IMG/VR virus record: IMGVR_UViG_3300037244_000020
Coordinates: 26,838-90,837 of that record
DNA length: 64,000 nucleotides
Strand: one strand, 5' to 3'
DNA from: a virus
A program made the position numbers and the translations under genes. The notes below the pieces were generated by a model. That model saw only the letters and a program-made list of their open reading frames with translations. It made no database searches and was not told the origin of the DNA. Positions 6,339 through 12,223 of this stretch are shown piece after piece (positions within the stretch are counted from its first letter, which is position 1; each line of letters opens with the position of its first letter).

Positions 6339-6364
6339 CTCGTTTTCTCCAGTTGGTTCGGTTA
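6334..6364 (-). repeat. 31-nt intergenic linker, copy 2
   Basis: An identical 31-nt sequence to 5783..5813, spanning the stop of 6362..6553 and the ribosome binding site and start of 5811..6338. The shortened third copy (22 nt, 6549..6570) precedes 6362..6553 and fuses directly to the promoter region. Confidence 0.85.
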
Positions 6365-6553
6365 TTCGGTCGCTGCGATCGCGTCCCGCATTTCGTTGTA
6401 ATCCATCGCGCGTACCTCGATCATTACCGCGATACGTTCCTCAAGACCGGCGACACCTTGCAAGCGGCGTTGCATCAATTCCGCGCGCATCGCTGCAGCT
6501 TGCGGAACTATCCAGTTACAGTCTTGGCGGGTACGTTCGTTAATCCGGGTCAT
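6362..6553 (-). CDS. Small helical hypothetical protein
   Basis: A 63-residue protein starting MTRINERTRQDCNWIVPQ, probably two helices. The ATG at 6553 is chosen because GGAGAAAACGAG of the shared linker precedes it and because the promoter (6579-6607) covers the longer upstream frame. It is the first gene of a leftward operon running to about 3.5-5.4 kb. Confidence 0.75.
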   Translation of the reverse strand: MTRINERTRQDCNWIVPQAAAMRAELMQRRLQGVAGLEERIAVMIEVRAMDYNEMRDAIAATE

Positions 6554-6578
6554 CTCGTTTTCTCCAGTTGATGAAGCT

Positions 6579-6607
6579 ATTATATACGGCTTCCTAGTTT
6601 TGTGCAA
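6579..6607 (-). promoter_or_regulatory. Sigma70-type promoter, dispersed family copy 3
   Basis: Read leftward: TTGCAC (6602-6607), 17 bp, perfect TATAAT (6579-6584). This is the best match of the family. It drives 6362..6553 and the genes behind it. Confidence 0.85.
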
Positions 6608-6625
6608 CAACTAGTTACCTTAAAT

Positions 6626-6859
6626 ATGGGCGGCTCCCTTGACTCCCGCCTAGCACAAAACGACACTCTCCGCATTATGGACATTTTCGCGAACGTTCCC
6701 CCTTTGTTTGACGACGGTCAAGACCTGTATAGGGTCCTGACGCCGTCCGACGCTATGAACTGGCACAGTGAAGCGTTTCCGGTCTACAATCCGGGCATAT
6801 CGCGCGCTGTACGTCTGCTGCATCGCGCCCTAGCCATTCTAAGGAGCGCTCCTCAATGA
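6626..6859 (+). CDS. Hypothetical protein coupled to the HU-like gene
   Basis: A 77-residue frame starting MGGSLDSRLAQNDTLRIMD, with an alternative start at the later MDIFANVPP (6677). It is one of only two rightward genes in a leftward region. It overlaps the HU-like gene as ATGA (6856-6859), which argues that it is real. No clear ribosome binding site or promoter is visible. No family is recognised. Confidence 0.5.
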   Translation: MGGSLDSRLAQNDTLRIMDIFANVPPLFDDGQDLYRVLTPSDAMNWHSEAFPVYNPGISRAVRLLHRALAILRSAPQ

Positions 6860-7137
6860 TTACTGCGCCGCCGCGCAAGCTGGTTTCCCGTGTCGCGAAG
6901 AAGACAGGTTTGAAGATGGAATACGTGCGGGACGTGCTCGTCGCAGCCTTTGAACAGATCAAGGATGAAGCTGCAACAGGGTCTATCATGATTCGCGGCT
7001 TCGGCACGTTTCATACAGCGACGCGCGCTGGATGTGTTCGCCCGTCGCCGTCTGACACGTCGAAAATTATCGAGGTGCCGTCGACCAGGCGGCTTACGCT
7101 GAGGTCGCCTTCGGATCGGATTGAAGAGGATGAGTGA
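6856..7137 (+). CDS. HU/IHF-like DNA-binding protein
   Basis: 93 residues, the normal length for the HU family. The N-terminal helices (KKTGLKMEYVRDVLVAAFEQI) lead into the family hallmark IRGFGTFHTATRAG, then a variable arm and the closing strand TRRLTLRSPSD. HU proteins bind and bend DNA as dimers and often help replication or packaging. The canonical arm Pro lies in a divergent VRPSPSDTSK segment. AAGGAG precedes the start. The 3' end faces the clamp gene 3 bp away, convergently. Confidence 0.85.
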   Translation: MITAPPRKLVSRVAKKTGLKMEYVRDVLVAAFEQIKDEAATGSIMIRGFGTFHTATRAGCVRPSPSDTSKIIEVPSTRRLTLRSPSDRIEEDE

Positions 7138-7140
7138 GGG

Positions 7141-7722
7141 TTAGCCGTAAGCGCAGGGTGTGAACGCGTCGGCAACCTTTTCAGAGCGCCGTGGCATGAT
7201 GACGCAGAACGCCGTGCAATCCGGGCCGTGCATGACGCCGCTGCCGTCATACGTGCGTAACTCGGTGTTGGGTTTGCTGTCATGCCACGTCTGTATGGCC
7301 TTTTCGGCGTCCGCAATGTAGCTCCAATTGAATTGGAGCGCGTCTTGCTGTATGCGTTTCGTGGGGATAACACGGCGCCAGTCAGGAAATTTGCCGTCGA
7401 TCGGTGTGAAAATTGGGTCGCCTAAGCTGTAACGCCCGTCGGGCATTGCTGATAGCGTGATGTCTCCCTTACCTTTGACAGCTGTCTTTACCGTGTCAGA
7501 CGGCACGATAATAGAGAACGGGCCTTTCTGCGGGGTGTCAGTCCAGCGCGCAATCGCCGCCGGAATCAAGCCGCAAAACATACGATGTCCATCCGTCGCG
7601 ACGATGTGGATATCCCCGGATGCCGTGAATTCAAGAAGAACGCCGTTAAGGTAATAGCGAATGTCTTTTACTGCTGCATGAGAGAGTGCCGCGCGAAGTT
7701 GGGATTTAGTGAATGTGATCAT
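7141..7722 (-). CDS. Shortened DNA polymerase III beta-clamp-like protein
   Basis: 193 residues against about 366 in bacterial clamps. It aligns to the second and third clamp domains. IRYYLNGVLLEF and VATDGHRMF match the E. coli domain-2 pattern RYYLNG...VATDGHR. FPDWRRVIP matches the start of domain 3 (FPDYRRVLP), and FCVIMPRR matches the C-terminal AYVVMPMRL. Domain 1 is missing and domain 3 is short. Clamps ring DNA and tether polymerases. No clamp loader is seen here. The start at 7722 follows the upstream stop by 4 nt. Confidence 0.8.
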   Translation of the reverse strand: MITFTKSQLRAALSHAAVKDIRYYLNGVLLEFTASGDIHIVATDGHRMFCGLIPAAIARWTDTPQKGPFSIIVPSDTVKTAVKGKGDITLSAMPDGRYSLGDPIFTPIDGKFPDWRRVIPTKRIQQDALQFNWSYIADAEKAIQTWHDSKPNTELRTYDGSGVMHGPDCTAFCVIMPRRSEKVADAFTPCAYG

Positions 7723-7726
7723 TTGG

Positions 7727-7876
7727 TTACTCTGCGTCACAAGCAGCAAGAAACCGCTGCAGGGTGTAATGGTCGGAAAAGCCGCGAATCTTGCTCACGT
7801 TGATCGCGGCTTGTTTTCTTTCGGATCGCGTCTCGATAGACAGGATCTCGCGAGCGATGAGGGTGAATCGGTTCAT
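7727..7876 (-). CDS. Small hypothetical protein upstream of the clamp
   Basis: A 49-residue frame starting MNRFTLIAREILSIETRSE, with a central basic helix. It overlaps the preceding gene as ATGA (7873-7876) and ends 4 nt before the clamp start, so the three genes form a tight translational chain. No family is recognised. Its position suggests a partner or regulator of the clamp, which is speculative. Confidence 0.65.
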   Translation of the reverse strand: MNRFTLIAREILSIETRSERKQAAINVSKIRGFSDHYTLQRFLAACDAE

Positions 7877-8139
7877 TCGGCGAAGCTAGCGCGGTACTGG
7901 TCGCGCGGTTCGTCATACACAAAGACATAACCGTCTTTCGTGCCCCCAGCAATCCAGGACTTGCCGTAATCGTCCCATCCGAGCTCGCGAACAAGCGCCA
8001 TCGCTGCGGCTGCATGGACATCCTGCCCGCTTAATTCGTGCGGGTAGGAAATGGTGATCGAGCCAGCTTCGCACGTCGCTTTGATGCGCGAACCCTTCGT
8101 GTTGGTTGCTGAGATGTACTTGGTGGTGATTGCTTGCAT
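7873..8139 (-). CDS. Hypothetical protein
   Basis: An 88-residue protein, MQAITTKYISATNTKGSRIK..., with alternating beta strands and a helix (DVHAAAAMALVRELGWDD). This is a pattern common in small phage proteins of unknown role. AAGGAAC precedes the ATG. It is the first gene behind the promoter at 8175-8203. Confidence 0.8.
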   Translation of the reverse strand: MQAITTKYISATNTKGSRIKATCEAGSITISYPHELSGQDVHAAAAMALVRELGWDDYGKSWIAGGTKDGYVFVYDEPRDQYRASFAE

Positions 8140-8174
8140 GATGTTTGTTCCTTGTTTCTGGATTCGATGTAGCT

Positions 8175-8203
8175 ATTATGCCTGGGTTTATAGTTTTGTG
8201 CAA
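8175..8203 (-). promoter_or_regulatory. Sigma70-type promoter, dispersed family copy 4
   Basis: Read leftward: TTGCAC (8198-8203), 17 bp, CATAAT (8175-8180), then AGCTACATCGAA. It drives 7873..8139 and the clamp genes. Confidence 0.82.
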
Positions 8204-8206
8204 GAA

Positions 8207-8323
8207 CTATTTGCAGCTTGCCGTGTGATCGTAAAAGCCTGTCACGCTGGGGAAGTCTTGGTAAAAATCCCAGGCAGCGTGGATTGTGACGATAACGGCG
8301 ATGTAGATGATGAGTGCGCGCAT
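8207..8323 (-). CDS. 38-residue membrane peptide
   Basis: The frame starts MRALIIYIAVIVTIHAAWDF, an N-terminal membrane helix followed by a short polar tail with one Cys. GAG is 7 nt before the ATG. It fills the space between the hairpin linker and promoter copy 4. The function is unknown. Confidence 0.5.
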   Translation of the reverse strand: MRALIIYIAVIVTIHAAWDFYQDFPSVTGFYDHTASCK

Positions 8324-8336
8324 TTTAAATCTCGGG

Positions 8337-8389
8337 TTAAACAACAAACCCGGGCGCCCTGGTGTCAAGGCGCAATCGTTTGATGTTTA
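8337..8389. terminator. Repeated hairpin linker, copy 1
   Basis: Arms TTAAACAACAAAC (8337-8349) and GTTTGATGTTTA (8378-8389) flank a GC-rich GGGCGCCCT...AAGGCGC inner stem. The stop codon of 8387..8680 lies inside the right arm. Read leftward it could act as a terminator or an mRNA 3'-end stabiliser. It is nearly the same element as 8701..8754. Confidence 0.6.
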
Positions 8390-8680
8390 CTTCACGTCAA
8401 CTGATACTTTTGCCAAGAAGCCCGTGGTGTCTATCTCTACATTGGGGGGCAGACGGTCCAGCCGGAGCCAAGCATCCCCGCCTAAAATGTCTCGGCGAAT
8501 GCGCGCCAGCATCCCCGGAAACATATCACTGTTTGCGTAGCCGCCGAATTTCGGGTGCTGGCGTGCAGCAGCCATATCGACGTGTGTCCGCTTGATCTCA
8601 GGGACGACCACGTATTGATATAGTGGCGTGTCGTCGACACTGAACATTGTTTGCAGTTTGGCTTTAAATTCGATTTTCAT
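8387..8680 (-). CDS. Hypothetical protein
   Basis: A 97-residue protein starting MKIEFKAKLQTMFSVDDTPL, with mixed alpha/beta character. The same MKIE(F/I) start opens the pentapeptide protein. It ends inside a hairpin linker, and another copy of that linker precedes it. No recognised family. Confidence 0.75.
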   Translation of the reverse strand: MKIEFKAKLQTMFSVDDTPLYQYVVVPEIKRTHVDMAAARQHPKFGGYANSDMFPGMLARIRRDILGGDAWLRLDRLPPNVEIDTTGFLAKVSVDVK

Positions 8681-8700
8681 TTCGTTCTTCCCGTGTTTCG

Positions 8701-8754
8701 TTAAACATCAAACCGGGGCGCCCTATCGCTAAGGCGCAATCGTTTGATGTTTAA
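8701..8754. terminator. Repeated hairpin linker, copy 2
   Basis: Perfect 13-bp arms TTAAACATCAAAC (8701-8713) and GTTTGATGTTTAA (8742-8754) with an inner GGCGCCC/AAGGCGC stem. The TAA of the gene 8751..9011 is part of the right arm, as in copy 1. Confidence 0.7.
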
Positions 8755-9011
8755 GGCAACATCGCGATACATTCCCCAGTCTGCAAAGTGTGCGCACGCT
8801 GCAGAAACGTAAAAGTATGGTCGTGCTTGCCCGCCAAAGCCTCAGCATGTTGCTCGTTTCGCCACGCTATGTAGCTGGGCAGGTCATTAACGCGCACGTC
8901 GCCTGAAACGGCCTCTGCAATGCAGGCTAGCGAATTGTCCGCGAACCATTGGCGGGTTTGCTGGATTGTTTCTTGTGTGAGGGCAACGCCTGCGAACATC
9001 ATCATCATCAT
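8751..9011 (-). CDS. Hypothetical protein with an (ATG)5 start
   Basis: An 86-residue frame that opens with five consecutive ATG codons before FAGVALTQETIQQTRQWFAD; the real start could be any of them (9011 to 8999). The rest is a soluble, mostly helical protein. It is behind promoter copy 5 and ends in the hairpin linker. The function is unknown. Confidence 0.7.
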   Translation of the reverse strand: MMMMMFAGVALTQETIQQTRQWFADNSLACIAEAVSGDVRVNDLPSYIAWRNEQHAEALAGKHDHTFTFLQRAHTLQTGECIAMLP

Positions 9012-9043
9012 TTTGTTTCCCTGCGTTTCGTTTCAGTAAAGCT

Positions 9044-9072
9044 ATTATGCCGTAGTTTTTAGTGAGGAGCAA
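9044..9072 (-). promoter_or_regulatory. Sigma70-type promoter, dispersed family copy 5
   Basis: Read leftward: TTGCTC (9067-9072), 17 bp, CATAAT (9044-9049), then AGCTTTACTGAAACGAAA. It is the most diverged copy and drives 8751..9011. Confidence 0.72.
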
Positions 9073-9080
9073 GCGGAATT

Positions 9081-9485
9081 TTAGTCAGTATCTATGACAC
9101 CCTCTAAGTACCTCAAGAATGACCCGCAGTGTTTGCAGCGCTTGCTCTCAGTACGCTTGAGGCGCTTGCGCGCTGCATATATCGCGTTAGACCCTATGCG
9201 CAGCGACCTAGCGACGTTTTCAATGCCCATTTCCGGGTCTTTAGACAGCAAGTCTAGTGCTATCCTGGTTCGGCTTACCGCGGGCGCCCTGTTAGTTACC
9301 CGTGGTTCGAAATAGCCTGTGTAGCGGTTAGCTGGCTTGGCAGGATGACCTCTCATCCGCTCGGCAGAAAGCGCGCGGGAGATTAGCGATTGGGATACTC
9401 CGAGAAGCTGGCAGACCCTGTACTGCGTCATACCGGGGTTGTTCCGCAATATTTCTAAGGCTTGCTGAGTCTTACTTTTTTCCAT
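9081..9485 (-). CDS. Double helix-turn-helix protein with Cys pair
   Basis: 134 residues. The first 45 hold a clear HTH (QYRVCQLLGVSQSLISRAL). Residues about 75-110 hold a second one (GIENVARSLRIGSNAIYAAR). A C-terminal CKHCGS pair may bind zinc. The arrangement resembles small phage DNA-binding proteins, either regulators or terminase-small-subunit-like. It could be the regulator of the leftward arm, but that is inference. Confidence 0.7.
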   Translation of the reverse strand: MEKSKTQQALEILRNNPGMTQYRVCQLLGVSQSLISRALSAERMRGHPAKPANRYTGYFEPRVTNRAPAVSRTRIALDLLSKDPEMGIENVARSLRIGSNAIYAARKRLKRTESKRCKHCGSFLRYLEGVIDTD

Positions 9486-9672
9486 TTGTTGCGTATCCGA
9501 GACAGCGAAAAATTCCTAATTTTTATCTCTTGACACCGACGAAATTTTCTGGTTTGTCGGCGTTACGAAAAATTAGCCTAAGCACAAGTGTATAGCAAGT
9601 GCGGTCTAGTTGGCGCGCAAACCGCCAGTGCGCAAGGCTTTCGCTCGCCAACTACTTAACACGGGTAAACCC

Positions 9673-10191
9673 TTAGACGTGTTTCCAAGTCTTGCGCGTG
9701 CGGATCGCGTGGACAGTCACATTCGACACACTGTAGCGCGCGCCCAACACTCTGTTCGTGTCCCTTGACAAACGAATATCCCTCACATCCTGATCTGTCA
9801 GCGACGATTTGCCGGACCGTTCGCCTCGTAGCGCCTGGCGGCACGTTGCAGCAGTCTGTATAGCGTCTGCGTGCGTTCCCCAGCGAAGGTTGCTGATGCG
9901 ATTGTCCGCGTAATCACCATTGGCGTGCAAGCCTGATAAGCCATCAGGACACGCGCCTGAAAACGCTTCCAACACTAAGCGATGAACCAGAAACCGCTGA
10001 GTCACGCTGTCTTTGCACAGTGTTACCTGCCAACGACCTTGATTGTTCTTGCCAGGTTTCAGCAGTTGCTTCGGTTTGCGTGTGCCAGATGCTGTCGCTT
10101 CGGCGGTCAGTCTAACCAAGCTGCGAACACGACCATCGTCGCTGACCTGGTACAGACCGATGTAGCTGATAACGTCTCGCCATTGTTCCAT
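9673..10191 (-). CDS. HNH homing endonuclease (NUMOD4 + HNH + HTH)
   Basis: 172 residues. The NUMOD4 module opens the protein (MEQWRDVISYIGLYQVSDDG, VRSL). The HNH core follows (FLVHRLVLEAFSG... LHANGDYADNRISNLRWGT), with the His, Asn and His positions of the HNH_3 type. The C-terminal KSSLTDQDVRDIRLSR and RYSVSNVTVHAIRTRKTWK form a DNA-recognition helix module. Such enzymes are selfish elements that cut cognate sites in related phages. It is divergent from the terminase genes and has its own promoter. Confidence 0.88.
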   Translation of the reverse strand: MEQWRDVISYIGLYQVSDDGRVRSLVRLTAEATASGTRKPKQLLKPGKNNQGRWQVTLCKDSVTQRFLVHRLVLEAFSGACPDGLSGLHANGDYADNRISNLRWGTHADAIQTAATCRQALRGERSGKSSLTDQDVRDIRLSRDTNRVLGARYSVSNVTVHAIRTRKTWKHV

Positions 10192-10221
10192 GATTGATAA
10201 CCTCTGTTGTGGGTGTTGGCG

Positions 10222-10250
10222 AGTATAATCGTTGTTAAGTATGACTGCAA
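10222..10250 (-). promoter_or_regulatory. Promoter for the HNH endonuclease
   Basis: Read leftward: TTGCAG (10245-10250), 17 bp, TATACT (10222-10227), about 30 nt before the HNH start. Good sigma70 match, but without the conserved downstream block of the dispersed family. Confidence 0.65.
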
Positions 10251-10362
10251 GCTGCGATGTAAGTCATTGATTCATATGTGTTTGTCTGTGTTAAACCTAT
10301 GTCAAACGCATTTGTCATAAACAAGTTTATCGCTCAATCGTTCTGTGCAGCGCATTTCGCGC

Positions 10363-10390
10363 TTGCACACGTCTATAAACGGTGTATACT
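10363..10390 (+). promoter_or_regulatory. Rightward promoter before the packaging and head genes
   Basis: TTGCAC (10363-10368), 16 bp, TATACT (10385-10390). It lies in the 440-bp divergent region between the HNH gene and the small terminase, the natural start of the rightward transcript. The rest of this region (10192-10637) shows no gene. It includes the hairpin at 10489..10511 and several GATC/TCGA-rich palindromic words, and it could also contain the packaging site. Confidence 0.6.
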
Positions 10391-10488
10391 TAGTTCATTG
10401 ACAACGGACTGACCTAAGCAATGACATGAATAGATTGATCATGACCTCGATCGATGCTGACCTGACCAAACGATAGCTTTGGCAGTCA

Positions 10489-10511
10489 CGATGACCGTGT
10501 TGCGGTCATCG
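10489..10511. repeat. 9-bp perfect hairpin upstream of the small terminase
   Basis: CGATGACCG (10489-10497) and CGGTCATCG (10503-10511) with a TGTTG loop. It lies 127 nt before the small terminase start. It may be a transcript hairpin or part of a packaging or regulatory site. Confidence 0.5.
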
Positions 10512-10637
10512 ATGCGCTCGGCCTACCCCCACCCCCCTTTTTTGCTCGGCGCGGCGCGTGGTATCCTCGCGTCTGTGGTATGTCAAGTTTTTCGAGTTTG
10601 TCACATTACAATAAGCTTACAGCGGGGTAACGAGAGC

Positions 10638-11366
10638 ATGACCTACGATTGCAAAGATCTGACCGAGCGGCAGCGCAAGTTCTGCGAAGAGTACATCGTA
10701 GACCTGAACGGACGCGCCGCTGCCGAGCGCGCTGGCTATGCCCCGAACGGCGGCCAGGTCACGAACCTTCTCAAGCTCCCGCACGTCAAGGCATACGTCG
10801 ACTATCTCAGCGACGAGCGCGCCAAGCGTGTCGGCGTGACTTCCGACTTCATCCTAGAGCGCCTGCTCGCCATGGCGACGGTCGACGTCAACGACCTCGT
10901 CCAGTACCGACGCCACTGTTGTCGACACTGCTACGGCGAGGACTTCCGATATCAGTGGACCGACGCTGAGTACGAGCGCGCCGTCAAAGAGGCCACGGAC
11001 CGTCACCTCCCCATCCCCGAGGCACCTGGCGGAAACGGCTACGACCGCACCAAAGACGCCAACCCCGACTGCCCAGAGTGCCGTGGACAGGGTAAAGGCG
11101 AGGTGTTCGCTGCCGACACGCGCAAGATGTCACCTGAAGCGAAGATGTTGTACGATGGCGCCAAAGTGGGCCGCGACGGCTTGGAGATCAAGACGCTCGA
11201 TCGGCTGCGCATTTACGAACTGATCGGTAAGCACATCGGCATGTTCAAGGACAAGGTCGAGCACAGTGGCAAGATCGAGAATACCGGCCCGGTGCTGAAC
11301 TTGACACTCGCTGCGCCGCCGGGGACGAAGATCGCGGAAAATTCCCAAGAACCCACCAAGGAGTGA
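10638..11366 (+). CDS. Terminase small subunit
   Basis: 242 residues. The N-terminal domain is typical of Terminase_2: LTERQRKFCEEYIVDLNGRAA, then AERAGY, then a second helix unit ending in a DYLSDERA helix. The middle carries four paired cysteines (CCRHCYGEDF and CPECRGQGKG), a likely zinc-binding insert. The C-terminus (IENTGPVLNLTL) is a usual feature of the family. It recognises viral DNA and feeds it to the large subunit. The ATG at 10638 is chosen because the N-terminus then aligns with the family. Confidence 0.85.
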   Translation: MTYDCKDLTERQRKFCEEYIVDLNGRAAAERAGYAPNGGQVTNLLKLPHVKAYVDYLSDERAKRVGVTSDFILERLLAMATVDVNDLVQYRRHCCRHCYGEDFRYQWTDAEYERAVKEATDRHLPIPEAPGGNGYDRTKDANPDCPECRGQGKGEVFAADTRKMSPEAKMLYDGAKVGRDGLEIKTLDRLRIYELIGKHIGMFKDKVEHSGKIENTGPVLNLTLAAPPGTKIAENSQEPTKE

Positions 11367-11374
11367 CGTTACAA

Positions 11375-11602
11375 ATGGCTGACAAGCATGCAAACAAAAC
11401 CCCGGCAATGCTGCGCGATCTCGCGGACGATATTGAGAAGGGCGTGCACGGGAAGGTCCACGCAGCAGCCGTCGTTCTGGAGTCTGAAGGCTTTCCCGTT
11501 TTCGGGTTTGGCGAAACCGGAGAGGGCATGAGCAATGTCAGCGAGTTGTTCAGCCTTGCGCACCACAAGATGGTGATGCTGAGGTTGGAGTCGAGGGAGT
11601 AG
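11375..11602 (+). CDS. Hypothetical protein
   Basis: 75 residues, MADKHANKTPAMLRDLADDI..., helix then two beta strands. It starts 9 nt after the terminase stop; the GGAG at the end of that gene could serve as its ribosome binding site. Similar short proteins of unknown role occur between phage packaging genes. Confidence 0.7.
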   Translation: MADKHANKTPAMLRDLADDIEKGVHGKVHAAAVVLESEGFPVFGFGETGEGMSNVSELFSLAHHKMVMLRLESRE

Positions 11603-11635
11603 CCCCTTAACCTTACAATTATTACAGAGACTCCC

Positions 11636-12073
11636 ATGTCCCGCGTCCCTCCCAGAAGCTGGAACGAAACGTTCGGCACAGCCTACGAGCACCTCAAAGC
11701 TGGCCGACGTGCAGCGCGCCTTGGCTGGAACAGCAACCGGGTGTGGCTCGAAGCCCTAAGCGATACCGCGACCGTCATCCTGCATAAGGACGGCGTGCGC
11801 ACCGACTGGGTGCCGGATGCGGGCGATCTCATCAGCAACGATTGGCATGTCTTCCCACCCCTTGAAAGGAGCTTAACCATGACCACCACGCCTAGCAGAG
11901 AAGCCCGCGAAGTAGCAGCAAGCCGCCTTAGTCCCGCCAGCTACGCGAACGTCGACGACTATATCGCGGCCGTCGACAAGCTCGCTCGGTATATCGAGCA
12001 TGGCAACTTTAAGGACACCGACAACCAGCCACACGTCACCGCAGCAGTCACGAATGTGATGAATGTTCGGTAA
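11636..12073 (+). CDS. DUF2829 (Tad2-like) domain protein with C-terminal extension
   Basis: 145 residues. Residues 10-75 match DUF2829: FGTAYEHLKAGRRAARLGWN, a VWL strand, then TDWVPDAGDLISNDWHVF, matching the family end WxPSxxDLLAxDWxV. This family includes Tad2, which sequesters the signal molecule of Thoeris defence; many members are untested. From residue 82 a second unit begins (MTTTPSREAREVAASRL) with its own ribosome binding site. It sits among packaging genes rather than in the accessory arm. Confidence 0.78.
   Translation: MSRVPPRSWNETFGTAYEHLKAGRRAARLGWNSNRVWLEALSDTATVILHKDGVRTDWVPDAGDLISNDWHVFPPLERSLTMTTTPSREAREVAASRLSPASYANVDDYIAAVDKLARYIEHGNFKDTDNQPHVTAAVTNVMNVR
11879..12073 (+). 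CDS. Possible internal start product of the Tad2-like gene
   Basis: An in-frame ATG at 11879 is preceded by AAAGGAG at a 7-nt spacing, the best ribosome binding site in the area. It would yield a 64-residue helical protein (MTTTPSREAREVAASRL... ending VTNVMNVR). Either two former genes were fused by loss of a stop codon and both starts remain, or the gene makes a long and a short form. Confidence 0.5.
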   Translation: MTTTPSREAREVAASRLSPASYANVDDYIAAVDKLARYIEHGNFKDTDNQPHVTAAVTNVMNVR

Positions 12074-12095
12074 ATAACCCCGATTTAACCTCAAC

Positions 12096-12119
12096 GAAAC
12101 CGCCCACTGAGGCGGTTTC
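12096..12119 (+). terminator. Hairpin after the Tad2-like gene
   Basis: GAAACCGCC and GGCGGTTTC flank CACTGA. The stem is strong but there is no clear T run. It is followed by the 13-nt near-palindrome TGCTATTATAGCA (12121-12133). Confidence 0.6.
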
Positions 12120-12146
12120 ATGCTATTATAGCAACGCACGTCTAGG

Positions 12147-12223
12147 GTCATTCCCGAAAAGCTGGCTATCCACCGGCCTGACGTGTCTCCTCAGTGGATA
12201 TCGATTGGGAAATCGGGAATGAC
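12147..12223 (+). promoter_or_regulatory. Leader hairpin covering the GIY-YIG start codon
   Basis: GTCATTCCCGA (12147-12157) pairs perfectly with TCGGGAATGAC (12213-12223), and TATCCAC (12167-12173) pairs with GTGGATA (12194-12200). The right arm contains the ATG at 12219 and adjoins the likely ribosome binding site, so folding should limit translation. Similar occlusion is known for several T4 homing endonuclease genes. Confidence 0.6.

Noticed and set aside
7011-7373. A 120-codon leftward frame overlapping the HU-like gene and the clamp
   Set aside because: It overlaps two genes with recognised families and has an antisense-like Arg/Thr/Ser-rich sequence.
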